Source of the DNA: Micromonospora lupini str. Lupac 08
GTDB lineage: Bacteria; Actinomycetota; Actinomycetes; Mycobacteriales; Micromonosporaceae
Direction: 5' to 3'
Length of the DNA: 64,000 nucleotides
NCBI RefSeq assembly: GCF_000297395.2
Contig: NZ_HF570108.1
Span: 3,469,766-3,533,765 of the forward strand
Shown piece by piece: positions 16,889 to 24,971 of the stretch. Under the pieces are notes generated by a model. The model made no database searches and was not told where the DNA came from. It was given only the letters and a program-made list of their open reading frames with translations. The translations under genes and the position numbers were made by a program. Every line of letters starts with the position of its first letter. Positions within the stretch are counted from its first letter, which is position 1.

Positions 16889-19723
16889 CTAGCTGGTGGT
16901 GAGGACGAACCTCTCCCAGGACCCGACGGACGTGCGGTTGGCGATCAACGCGCCCGCCCCGGCGTTCTCGGCGGCCACGATCTGGTTGTTGGCCAGAGCC
17001 CGCAGGCCGATCGTCCCGTCCGAGTTGTTGATGATCTGGAAGGTCTCCCACGGGCCGATCGTCGTACGGTTCGCGATCAACGGGTTGGCGCCCGCGTTGT
17101 CAGCGCAGACGTACAGCCCGTTGGCGCGCGAGCGCAGGGCGATGTTGCCGTTGCCGGCGTCCACCCGGTCGAACTGCTCGGTCGTCGAGACGCTCGCCTT
17201 GTTGGCGATCAGCGGGTTGGTGCCGACGGCCGACACGTACTGGTTGTTGACCTGCGCCCGCAGCGTGATCCCCCCGGTGGGTGGGGTGGTGGTGCCGGTG
17301 GTGAAGGTGAACGCGTCGAGGTCGAACAGGTTGCCCGAGCCGCCCTTGAACACCAGGTACAGCGTGGTCGACGCGGTCGGCGGGTTGCTGATGGCCGCCG
17401 AGACGTCGACGAAGGTCTCCCAGTTACCGGTCACCGGCACCGTGGCGGTGCCGAGCAGGGTGCCGGTGGCGGACCCGGTGCGGACCTCGATGGTGCCGCC
17501 GGCGCCGGCCGAGGAGACCCGCGCCGTGAACCGGGTCGCGTTGGCCAGGTTGTACGGCTGGTACGAGATCCAGTCGTTGTTCTCGATGAACCCGGCCGTC
17601 CGGCCACCCTCGGCGTTGGTGTGGTCGGTCGCCTGCACGCCGGACTGGGCGCTGAAGTGCTCACCCTGCCGGTGCTTCGGCTGGAGGGTCCTGATGCTGT
17701 GCGTGGTGAGCCCACCGTTGTCGGTGTAGGCCGCGTCGAAGACCCCGTAGATGTTGGCCGCGGAGTCGTGCTCCCCGTCGGTCGGGACGGTGATGGAGCC
17801 GCTGCACCCGTTCTTCGAGGTGATCTGGTGCGCGTGGCTGTCGTGGCCCAGCGCGTAGGTCAGGCTCACCTTGGAGCAGTCGATCGTGCCGTCCTGCGGG
17901 TCGCTCACCGAGATCTGGTACGACACCGTGTCACCGAAGCTGAACAACTGCCCGTCCACGGGCGAGGTCAGCGTCACCGTCGGCGCGGTGTTCCCCACGG
18001 TGACGACCAGGCTCGCCGTGCCGGACAGGCCGGTCGGGTCGGTGACCTTCAGGGTGGGGGAGAAGGTGCCGTTGGTGGTGTACGTCTTGGTGGGGTTGGC
18101 CGCCGTCGACGTGGTGCCGTCGCCGAACGTCCACAGGTAGCTCAGCGCCCCACCCTCCGGGTCGGAGCTGCCGGCCGACGAGAAGTTGACCGTCAGCGGG
18201 TTCGACCCCGAGGTCGGGTTGGCCGAGGCCACCGCGATCGGGTTGCGGTTGCCGCCACCGATGTACTCGATCCGGAACAGCGCCTGGTTGTTCGAGCCGG
18301 TGCCGTAGTCGAGCACGTAGAGCGCGCCGTCCGGGCCGAAGGCCATGTCCATGACCTGCGTGCCGCTCCACGGGAAGCTGGAGATCTCCCCGCGCGAGCC
18401 GTCGGCGTTGATCGCGATCGGCTTGATCCAGCGACGGCCGTACTCGCCGGCGAAGAACAGGCCGTTGAGCGACTGCGGGAACTTGACGCTTGAGTTGAGC
18501 GAGGCGTCGTAACGGTAGACCGGCCCGGCCATGGGCGACTCGGAGCCGCTGCCGAACTCCGACGGCGATCCGGAGTCACCGGCGTACTTGATCCAGGCCG
18601 GCTTCGCCGCGGGCAGCGTGCCGAGACCGGTGTTGCGGAACGAGTTGTTGGTCGGCCCGCCGGTGCAGTTGTACTTCGACTGCGACGGCCCGGACGGGAA
18701 GGTGTATTCGTTGTATGTTTCCGTGCTGGTGTTGCTGCCGGTGCAGTACGGCCAGCCGAAGTTGCCCGGTGCCGTGATGCGGTTGAACTCGACCTGGCCG
18801 GAGGGGCCACGGCTGGAGTTCGTGGACCCGGAGTCGGGGCCGTAGTCGCCGACGTAGACCACGCCTGTCGCCTTGTCGACGCTCATCCGGAACGGGTTGC
18901 GCAGACCCATCGCGTAGATCTCCGGACGGGTGTTGGCCGTGCCGGGCGCGAACAGGTTGCCCGACGGGATGGTGTACGTCCCGTCCGCCTGCGGCTTGAT
19001 CCGCAGCACCTTGCCCCGCAGGTCGTTGGTGTTGCCCGCCGAGCGCTGGGCGTCGAACTGCGGGTTGCGGTTGGTCCGCTCGTCCAGCGGCGCGTACCCG
19101 GACGACTCGAACGGGTTGGTGTCGTCGCCGGTGGTCAGGTACAGGTTGCCGGCGCTGTCGAAGTCCAGGTCACCGCCGACGTGGCAGCACTGCCCACGGT
19201 CGTTGTTGACCTGGAGCACGACCTTCTCGCTGCTCAGGTTCACCGTGTCGTCGCTGTTGAGGGTGAACCGGGACAGGTTGAGGTGCCCCTTCCACCGGTC
19301 CCAGTCCGACTGCGAGCCGGTGGTCGGGGCGTCCCCGGACGGGGTGCTCAACGTGGGCGAGTAGTACAGGTAGATCCACCGGTTGGTGGCGAAGTTGGGG
19401 TCGACGGCGACGCCCTGCAACCCCTCCTCGTCGTGCGTGTAGACGGACAGGGTGGCGGAGGTCTTGGTGTTGCCGTTCACGTCGGTGACCCGCAGGACGC
19501 CGTTGCGGGCGGTGTGCAGCACCGAGCGGTTGGGCAGGACGGCCAGGGACATGGCCTCACCCAGCTCGGCCGAGCCGGTGGCGAGTTTGACCTGCTGATA
19601 GTCGGAGGCCGGGATGACCACCGCCTGAGCGGTGGAGGGCGCGGCCACGGCCAGGGCCACACTCGCGGCGGTGGTTACCGCAGCGACGAGTGCCCGGGAC
19701 CAGCGCCGGGGGTTCGAAAGCAT
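16889..19723 (-). CDS. secreted PQQ-type sugar dehydrogenase with PKD, CBM6-like and trefoil modules
   Basis: 944 residues. A signal peptide (SRALVAAVTTAASVALAVAAPSTAQA) is followed by a six-bladed glucose/sorbosone-dehydrogenase propeller (about 40-490; for example DEEGLQGVAVDPNFATNRWIYLYYSP), a PKD domain (about 495-590; SYLWTFGDGTTS), a linking beta domain, a CBM6-like domain (about 690-810; RTAGFIENNDWISYQPYNL) and a C-terminal trefoil (about 820-944) with NPLIANK-type repeats. It probably oxidises a sugar outside the cell and binds polysaccharide. ATG 19723 follows GAAAGGA; a longer upstream frame lacks a signal. It lies downstream of the ThuA gene. Confidence 0.85.
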   Translation of the reverse strand: MLSNPRRWSRALVAAVTTAASVALAVAAPSTAQAVVIPASDYQQVKLATGSAELGEAMSLAVLPNRSVLHTARNGVLRVTDVNGNTKTSATLSVYTHDEEGLQGVAVDPNFATNRWIYLYYSPTLSTPSGDAPTTGSQSDWDRWKGHLNLSRFTLNSDDTVNLSSEKVVLQVNNDRGQCCHVGGDLDFDSAGNLYLTTGDDTNPFESSGYAPLDERTNRNPQFDAQRSAGNTNDLRGKVLRIKPQADGTYTIPSGNLFAPGTANTRPEIYAMGLRNPFRMSVDKATGVVYVGDYGPDSGSTNSSRGPSGQVEFNRITAPGNFGWPYCTGSNTSTETYNEYTFPSGPSQSKYNCTGGPTNNSFRNTGLGTLPAAKPAWIKYAGDSGSPSEFGSGSESPMAGPVYRYDASLNSSVKFPQSLNGLFFAGEYGRRWIKPIAINADGSRGEISSFPWSGTQVMDMAFGPDGALYVLDYGTGSNNQALFRIEYIGGGNRNPIAVASANPTSGSNPLTVNFSSAGSSDPEGGALSYLWTFGDGTTSTAANPTKTYTTNGTFSPTLKVTDPTGLSGTASLVVTVGNTAPTVTLTSPVDGQLFSFGDTVSYQISVSDPQDGTIDCSKVSLTYALGHDSHAHQITSKNGCSGSITVPTDGEHDSAANIYGVFDAAYTDNGGLTTHSIRTLQPKHRQGEHFSAQSGVQATDHTNAEGGRTAGFIENNDWISYQPYNLANATRFTARVSSAGAGGTIEVRTGSATGTLLGTATVPVTGNWETFVDVSAAISNPPTASTTLYLVFKGGSGNLFDLDAFTFTTGTTTPPTGGITLRAQVNNQYVSAVGTNPLIANKASVSTTEQFDRVDAGNGNIALRSRANGLYVCADNAGANPLIANRTTIGPWETFQIINNSDGTIGLRALANNQIVAAENAGAGALIANRTSVGSWERFVLTTS

Positions 19724-19809
19724 GATCGTCCTTTCTCGACGACCAGGGCCGGGGCGTGCGGGGGCGCACCACGGCCAGGTGAGGTGGTGGAGAGCTAGCC
19801 GCGGAGCGG

Positions 19810-21075
19810 TCAGTTGGTGACGAAGTCGAACTTCTCCCACTGACCGATGGAGGTCCGGTTGGCGATCAGCGGGGAGGAGCCTCCGTTGTCGGCGGCCACG
19901 TACCGGCTGTTCACGGTGGCTCGCAGGCTCACCGTGCCGTCGGAGTTACGGATCAGCTGGAACGTCTCCCACGCGCCGGCGGTGGCCCGGTTGGCGATCA
20001 GCGCGGACGCCCCGGCGTTCTCCGCCGCGACGAACTGCCCGTTGCTCTTGGCGCGCAGCGCGACGTTGCCGTTGGCGAGGTTGACCACCTCGAACCGCTC
20101 ACTGGTGCCGGCGGAGGTCTTGTTGGCGATCAGCGGGGTGGTGGCGTTGGGTGCGCTGACGTACTGGTTGTTGGCGCGAGCCCGCAGGGTGGAACCGGTG
20201 GCGGCGGGCGGCGGGGTGGTCGGCGGGGCCGTCGTCGGCGGGGGCGTGGTCGGCGGCGCGGTGGTCGGCGGGGCCGTCGTCGGCGGCGGGGTGGTCGGCG
20301 TCGTCCCCGGCGAGCAGTTGGCGCTCACCGAACCCGCGGCGACCTGCAGGCCGCCGAGCAGCATCCGGGTGAAGTTCGGGTCGGTGTACGACGCCTCGGT
20401 GTGCCCGAGACCCGTGTACCAGGCCCGTCCGCCGCCGACCGTCTTGCACCAGGTGATCGGGTGGTCGCCGTTCATGTTGCCGCCGCTGTAGGACGACTCG
20501 TCGAGGCTGGCGAGGACCCGCGCGGTGGAGCGGGGGTTGGTGCGGTAGTTGTACCACTCGTCGGAGCGGGACCAGGTGGCGGGCAGGTGAGCCGTCGACG
20601 GGTTGGTCCGGTCCTCGATCTTCACGGTCGCCGTCTGGATCGCCGGGTGCGAGTCGAACCACGCCCCGACGAGCTGGCCGTACCACGGCCAGCTGTACTC
20701 GGTGTCGGCGGCGGCGTGCACGCCGACGTACCCACCACCGGACCCGATGTACGACTCGAAGGCCGTCTGCTGGCTGGCGTTGAGGACGTCGCCGGTCGTC
20801 GACATGAAGACCACCGCCTGGTACTGGGCCAGGTTGGAGGTGGTGAACTGGCCGGCGTCCTCGGTGGCGGTCACGCTGAAGCCGTTCGCGGCGCCGAGCT
20901 GCTGGATGGCGGCGATGCCGTTGGGAATGGCCGAGTGGCGGAAGCCTGCGGTCTTGCTGAACACGAGGACCTTGGTCAGCGGTGCCGCCGAGGCGGTGGT
21001 CGGCAGTGCGACCAGACCGGCCATCATCACGGCCAGGCCGGTGACGAGGGCCAATAGACGGGGACGGGAACGCAT
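19810..21075 (-). CDS. secreted ThuA-domain protein with C-terminal trefoil
   Basis: 421 residues. The signal peptide is RPRLLALVTGLAVMMAGLVALPTTASA. The ThuA-like (glutamine-amidotransferase fold) domain at about 32-270 has VLVFSKTAGFRHSAIPNGI, GGGYVGVHAAADTEY and WYTGLGHTEASY. A Thr/Pro linker (TTPPPTTAPPTT repeats, about 272-300) joins a trefoil of about 120 residues (LRARANNQYVSA, LIANKTSA, LIANRATA, LIANRTSI). ThuA homologues take part in sugar, especially trehalose, use. ATG 21075 follows GAGGAG. The trefoil matches the one in the gene 86 nt downstream, so both may bind the same polymer. Confidence 0.85.
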   Translation of the reverse strand: MRSRPRLLALVTGLAVMMAGLVALPTTASAAPLTKVLVFSKTAGFRHSAIPNGIAAIQQLGAANGFSVTATEDAGQFTTSNLAQYQAVVFMSTTGDVLNASQQTAFESYIGSGGGYVGVHAAADTEYSWPWYGQLVGAWFDSHPAIQTATVKIEDRTNPSTAHLPATWSRSDEWYNYRTNPRSTARVLASLDESSYSGGNMNGDHPITWCKTVGGGRAWYTGLGHTEASYTDPNFTRMLLGGLQVAAGSVSANCSPGTTPTTPPPTTAPPTTAPPTTPPPTTAPPTTPPPAATGSTLRARANNQYVSAPNATTPLIANKTSAGTSERFEVVNLANGNVALRAKSNGQFVAAENAGASALIANRATAGAWETFQLIRNSDGTVSLRATVNSRYVAADNGGSSPLIANRTSIGQWEKFDFVTN

Positions 21076-21401
21076 GGTGTTGCTCCTCTGCTGAGCGTCG
21101 ACCCCGAAGGTGTGCACGAGGGCACGCCGGGGCCACGGTGGCGGTGGTGCGGAAGCCGGGCCGCCGATGCTCGGCTGAGATGGTGCGGTGATGTGGTGCG
21201 GTGATGTGGAGCGGTGGTGAACGTGCGATTGGCCAGCCGATGACCCCGACCAACCTCAGTGGACGGTCGGCGTGCATCGACTCGCATCGCTGACGCAGTA
21301 AACCTCCGATGTCTGGGCCCCGTCAAGCCCACCCGCCCCGGCCAGGGACGCACCGTGGCACGGTCAGCGCCGGCGTCGGGGCGGGACGTAGGGTCGGCCG
21401 T
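21076..21401. other. divergent upstream region with short tandem repeat
   Basis: No gene is supportable. It carries the ribosome-binding site of the ThuA gene at its left end, a 13-bp tandem repeat at 21181-21206 and the -10 box TAGGGT (21389-21394) of the gene starting at 21402. Confidence 0.5.
21181..21206. repeat. 13-bp tandem repeat, two copies
   Basis: TGGTGCGGTGATG is present twice head to tail, followed by a third imperfect copy (TGGAGCGGTGGTG). It lies in the untranslated or promoter region upstream of the ThuA gene. Confidence 0.6.
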
Positions 21402-21749
21402 ATGTCCACCGACGAAGATCGGGAGCGGCTCGCCGGGCACCTCGCGGCGCTGCCGGTCCGTGAGCTGGTCGACGTCCTGCGGCGTGTCCTACCGCACTTC
21501 GAGCAGGAGGCGTACGGCATGCGGACGGCGCTGACCCTGGCCAACGTCACCTGGTACGAGGACGATGTCGACCCGGGCCTCGACGTCGAGCTTGTCGCCT
21601 GGCCCGATCGCGACCACTACGGCGGGGAACTGGGCCCGGATCAGGGTCTGTGGGAGAACGGCAGGTGCCCACGCTGCGACGTCGAGGTCACCTCGAACGC
21701 CAAGCGGGCGCACTGCCCGTACTGCGGCACCGCGTGCGCCCTGACCTGA
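21402..21749 (+). CDS. small protein with C-terminal zinc ribbon
   Basis: 115 residues. An N-terminal helical part (REDRERLAGHLAALPVRELVDVLRRVL in character) precedes acidic strands (VTWYEDDVDPGLDVELVAWPDRDHY) and a C-terminal CPRC...CPYCG ribbon with four Cys that should hold one zinc. The family is unknown to me. It is probably a cytoplasmic protein that binds nucleic acid or another protein. The start is set by TAGGGT ending seven bases upstream (leaderless). It is convergent with the hydrolase gene, 24 nt away. Confidence 0.7.
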   Translation: MSTDEDRERLAGHLAALPVRELVDVLRRVLPHFEQEAYGMRTALTLANVTWYEDDVDPGLDVELVAWPDRDHYGGELGPDQGLWENGRCPRCDVEVTSNAKRAHCPYCGTACALT

Positions 21750-21773
21750 CGGTGGGCGCCGGCGTCGCGCTGG

Positions 21774-22502
21774 TCAGCTCCGGCTGTCCGTGGCGGGACC
21801 GCGAGTGCCCCGGGTCGCCATGAGGATGAGGTCGGCGATCGTCTCGGGGTGCGTGACCATGGCGAGGTGCGAGGAGTCCACCTCGATCGTCGTCGCGTCC
21901 ATCCGCTCGGCCAGGAACCGCTCCAGCTCGGGCGCGGTGGTCCGGTCCGCCGTGGAGACGGAGTAGTAGCAGGGGCGGTTCCGCCAGGCCGCGACAGTCG
22001 TGCGGCCCGCGAACAGGTCCCCGGCGATCGGCCCCTGCGCGGCGTAGAGAGAACGCGCCCGGGACTCCTCGACGCCGCCGGCGAAGTCGTCGAGGAACGC
22101 CTGCTCGCTGAGCTGCGCGAAGCCGTCGTCGTGCACGAGCCCGGCGTTCGCCGGCGGGGTGGGGAACCGCGCCGCGAGCGCCGTGAAGTCCTCCCCGGCG
22201 TCCGGCGCGCGGGCGGCGACGTACACCAGGGCGGTGACCGCGGGATGGTTGCCGGCCTCGCTGATGACCGTGCCCGCCCAGGAGTGGCCCACCAGCACCG
22301 TCGGCCCGTCCTGCCGGTCGAGAGCGCGGTTGGTGGCCGCCACGTCGTCGGCCAGGGAGGTCAGCGGGTTCTGCACCGCGGTGACCGTCAACCCGGCCCG
22401 GTGCAGGAGGGGAATGACGTCGGACCAGGAGGAGCCGTCGGCGTACGCGCCGTGCACGAGGACGACGTTGCTGACGGGCCCGGTCGGGGTCGTGCCGCTC
22501 AT
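21774..22502 (-). CDS. alpha/beta-hydrolase, esterase type
   Basis: 242 residues. VVLVHGAYADGSSWSDVIPLL gives the oxyanion HG motif, GHSWAG near 90-95 the nucleophile elbow (Ser), and SSHLAMVTHPETIA near 217-230 the catalytic His. This set is typical of the small EstC/salicylate-esterase-like hydrolases annotated in many actinobacteria. It is a cytoplasmic esterase or amidase; the substrate is unknown. The ATG at 22502 follows GGAGG; an upstream frame to 22673 is low-complexity and not supported. The next gene upstream is on the same strand, 121 nt away. Confidence 0.85.
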   Translation of the reverse strand: MSGTTPTGPVSNVVLVHGAYADGSSWSDVIPLLHRAGLTVTAVQNPLTSLADDVAATNRALDRQDGPTVLVGHSWAGTVISEAGNHPAVTALVYVAARAPDAGEDFTALAARFPTPPANAGLVHDDGFAQLSEQAFLDDFAGGVEESRARSLYAAQGPIAGDLFAGRTTVAAWRNRPCYYSVSTADRTTAPELERFLAERMDATTIEVDSSHLAMVTHPETIADLILMATRGTRGPATDSRS

Positions 22503-22623
22503 CCGCACCTCCGCACGCCACGACGCCGTGCCACCGCCCGGCCGTCGACGACAGTTCTCGTCAGCACTCTTCCCCACCGGGGCGGGGTCGGTGGGCCGAA
22601 CGGGCGAGCTTCCGCCAGCGGGG

Positions 22624-23367
22624 TCAGCGACCGAGGACGAGGTACGCGAGGCCGAGGACGTCGCGGTAGCCACCCACGTACTGGCGCAGCCGGTCGTCGA
22701 GCTCCGCGCGGACCTGGTCCGCGCGGGGATCCTCGGGGTACGTCAGCAGCCACTCCTGCCGCCCCGCGAGCCAGGTGGACTCGAAGTCGTCCCACTCGCG
22801 CTGATCGGCGGTGCTCAGGTGCAGCAGCCGCCAGCCCCGCTCGCGCGCGGCCTCGACGAGGCCCGCGAGATCGGTGACCTCCGTGCCGAAGATCTGCTCG
22901 GCCTCCGTCGTGGGGTCACGCTGCCAGTACGCCTCGCCGAACAGCAGTCGCCCACCCGGACGGACCACGCCGGCGAGCGCGTTGAGAGCCGCCCCGGTGC
23001 CGCCGAAGGCGTGCGCCGAGCCGATGCACAGGACCCGGTCGGCCGGCTCGTGCCAGGCCGCCGCCTCGCCCATCACGAAGGCGACGTGCCGGTTCAGCGA
23101 CCTCTCGGCGGTGAGCCTGCGTCCCCGGGCGAGGGCCGCCTCGTCGGTGTCCACACCGACACCCCTCGTCGCGACCGGGCCCGTCACGCCGCCCGCGGCG
23201 ACGGCGCGCAGCAGCAGCTCGCCCCAGCCGCAGCCCAGGTCGAGCACGCGCGCGCCGGGGCGTACGTCGAGTCGTCGCAGCAGCAGGGCGGCGTGCTCCT
23301 CCGACAGCGGCGTGTTCCAGCGCATCCGCGCGTAGCGGCTGGCGGCGAGGTGGTCGGTGCTGTTCAT
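22624..23367 (-). CDS. class I SAM-dependent methyltransferase
   Basis: 247 residues. ARVLDLGCGWGELLLRAVA (about 39-57) is motif I for S-adenosylmethionine. VGVDTDEAALARGR is the acidic loop, and VVRPGGRLLFGEAYWQRDPT the post-II segment. The C-terminal half is helical with WDDFESTWLAGRQEWL. The substrate is not evident; similar proteins are annotated only as methyltransferase domain-containing. The region upstream carries TTGACA close to the start. The divergent neighbour is the Mug DNA glycosylase gene, 105 nt away. Confidence 0.85.
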   Translation of the reverse strand: MNSTDHLAASRYARMRWNTPLSEEHAALLLRRLDVRPGARVLDLGCGWGELLLRAVAAGGVTGPVATRGVGVDTDEAALARGRRLTAERSLNRHVAFVMGEAAAWHEPADRVLCIGSAHAFGGTGAALNALAGVVRPGGRLLFGEAYWQRDPTTEAEQIFGTEVTDLAGLVEAARERGWRLLHLSTADQREWDDFESTWLAGRQEWLLTYPEDPRADQVRAELDDRLRQYVGGYRDVLGLAYLVLGR

Positions 23368-23472
23368 CCGTTCAGGGTGTCAAGTCGTGATCACCGGCGC
23401 GCACCGGGTGGGGCGCGTTCGCGTTGTGCGCAGGTCGGGACGCGCGTCGGGGCGTACGGCAGGATCGGTGGG

Positions 23473-24042
23473 GTGGACGCGGGCGCGGCGCAGCCCTGGC
23501 GGCCGCCGACCCGCCACGAGGTCGCGGCCGCGGCCGGTCGCGGCCTGGTGGACGTGATCGGTCCCGGCCTGCGGGTGCTCTTCTGCGGCTTCAACCCGGG
23601 CCTCTACTCGGCGGCGGTGGGGGAGCACTTCGCGCGCCGGGGCAGCCGCTTCTGGCCGGCCCTGCACGGCGCCGGCTTCACCGACCGGGAGCTGCGCCCG
23701 TGGGAGCGCGCCGAGCTGCTGCGCCAGGGGCTGGGCATCACCAGCCTGAGCAACCGGGCCACCGCCCGTGCCGACGAGCTGACCTCCGCCGAGCTGGTGG
23801 CCGGCGTGACCGGGCTGGCGGTCAAGGCGGAGCGACACCGGCCACGGTGGGTGGCGATTCTCGGGGTGACCGCGTACCGGATCGCGTTCGTCCGGCCGAA
23901 GGCCGGGCTGGGTCCGCAGCCGGAGCGGCTCGGCCCGGCCCGGGTCTGGGTGCTGCCCAACCCCAGCGGCCTGAACGCGCACTTCCCGCTGCCGGCGCTC
24001 ACGGCGGAGTTCGCGGCGCTGCGCCGCGAGGCCGGCCCCTAG
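23473..24042 (+). CDS. mug: G/U mismatch-specific DNA glycosylase
   Basis: 189 residues. LRVLFCGFNPGLYSAAVGEHFARRGSRFW (about 36-64) carries the GxNPG motif, and VLPNPSGLNAHF (about 162-173) the NPSGLN loop that enters the DNA, both diagnostic of Mug/TDG. It removes uracil or thymine opposite G in base-excision repair. Length is close to the family norm (about 170). The start is the GTG at 23473; a far longer in-frame stretch upstream is a shadow of other genes. It runs tail to tail with the SRPBCC gene and overlaps its stop by 4 nt. Confidence 0.88.
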   Translation: MDAGAAQPWRPPTRHEVAAAAGRGLVDVIGPGLRVLFCGFNPGLYSAAVGEHFARRGSRFWPALHGAGFTDRELRPWERAELLRQGLGITSLSNRATARADELTSAELVAGVTGLAVKAERHRPRWVAILGVTAYRIAFVRPKAGLGPQPERLGPARVWVLPNPSGLNAHFPLPALTAEFAALRREAGP

Positions 24043-24554
24043 GCGTGTGGCGCGGCCTCGGCGGCGGCCAGCGCCTCGTAGTAGGGCGTCATGGCGGGGT
24101 GGTACTCGTCGAACTCCGGTCGGGGTGAGCCGTCCCGCGCGGCGACGAACAGGTCCAGGTAGTACTCCCAGCCGGCGCCCACCTCGGCGATGCCCTCCAC
24201 GCTGGTGAGGTGCTGCACGAAGCGCAACCCGGTGGTGCCGTCGGCCTCGGTCAGCGCGAACTCCAGCAGCCAGGTGCCGTAGCTGTCGGTCATCGACACG
24301 GCGAGGCGCCGGTGCGGGTCGCACGCGTCGATGTGGACCTCGCACCAGGGCAGCTCCTCCTCGTACGCCATCTGGACCCGGATGGTCCGGCCGGGCCCGG
24401 CGTCGCCCTCCCACGGGCCGAACCAACGGGCCGTACGCTCCGACTCGGTCAGGCTCGCCCACACGTCCGCCGCCGGGGCACGGAACATGCGGGTGAGGAC
24501 GAGATCGTGGCCGGTGGCGGTGCGAAACAGGCGTCCCGCGGGTGTACGCGTCAT
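24039..24554 (-). CDS. SRPBCC (AHSA1-like) domain protein
   Basis: 171 residues. DLVLTRMFRAPAADVWASLTESERTARWFGPW opens the START/AHSA1 fold, and GWEYYLDLFVAAR near 126-138 is the closing helix. These proteins bind hydrophobic ligands or act with stress regulators; the ligand is unknown. The ATG at 24554 overlaps the stop of the ArsR gene by 4 nt, so the two form an operon. This ArsR-SRPBCC pairing is very common in actinobacteria. The stop overlaps that of the convergent mug gene. Confidence 0.85.
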   Translation of the reverse strand: MTRTPAGRLFRTATGHDLVLTRMFRAPAADVWASLTESERTARWFGPWEGDAGPGRTIRVQMAYEEELPWCEVHIDACDPHRRLAVSMTDSYGTWLLEFALTEADGTTGLRFVQHLTSVEGIAEVGAGWEYYLDLFVAARDGSPRPEFDEYHPAMTPYYEALAAAEAAPHA

Positions 24555-24931
24555 GCGACGTGCTCCGTTCGATGCTCTGCCGGGCCGCGGGCGCGGCGTT
24601 CCCGGCGGGTTCGATGGACCTCGGTCTCCAGCGCGTCGAGGCGCTGCTCCCACCTCTGCGGTGCGGTGAACTCGGCGAGCCAGTGGGCAAGTGCGGCGAG
24701 TGGGCCGGGGTCGAGCCGGTAGATCCGGCGGCGGCCGACCACCTCGTCGCGGACCAGTCCGCTCTCCCGCAGCACCCGCAGGTGGCGGCTGACGGCGGGT
24801 CGGCTGATGGCGAACCGTTGGGCGATCTCGCCGGCGGCCAGCGGCGCGTCGCGCAGCATGGTCAGGATGCGCCGCCGCACCGGGTCCGCGATCGCGGTGG
24901 CCACCTCGTCCACGCCGGAAGCGTAACCCAT
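24551..24931 (-). CDS. ArsR-family transcriptional regulator
   Basis: 126 residues. The winged helix-turn-helix reads DPVRRRILTMLRDAPLAAGEIAQRFAISRPAVSRHLRVLRESGLVRDEVVGRRRIYRLD. No Cys pair of metal-sensing members is seen, which fits the non-metal subgroup linked to SRPBCC genes. The start codon lies inside the palindrome at 24923-24938, which suggests autoregulation and a leaderless or very short leader. It is the first gene of the two-gene operon. Confidence 0.88.
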   Translation of the reverse strand: MGYASGVDEVATAIADPVRRRILTMLRDAPLAAGEIAQRFAISRPAVSRHLRVLRESGLVRDEVVGRRRIYRLDPGPLAALAHWLAEFTAPQRWEQRLDALETEVHRTRRERRARGPAEHRTEHVA

Positions 24932-24938
24932 GGGTTAC
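24923..24938. promoter_or_regulatory. palindromic operator over the ArsR start codon
   Basis: GTAACCCATGGGTTAC is a perfect 16-bp palindrome centred on the ArsR ATG (24929-24931). ArsR-family repressors bind such sites near their own promoters, so it is likely the autoregulatory operator. Confidence 0.6.
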
Positions 24939-24971
24939 GGGTTTGGGTGCCGCTGCGTCGATGGTGGGCGC

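Noticed and set aside
20210..20310. Possible CRISPR-like repeat
   Set aside because: The short repeated units encode the Thr/Pro linker of the ThuA protein and have no spacers.
22159..23472. Long 5' extension of the mug frame
   Set aside because: The extension is antisense to the hydrolase and methyltransferase genes; Mug begins at GTG 23473 by family length.
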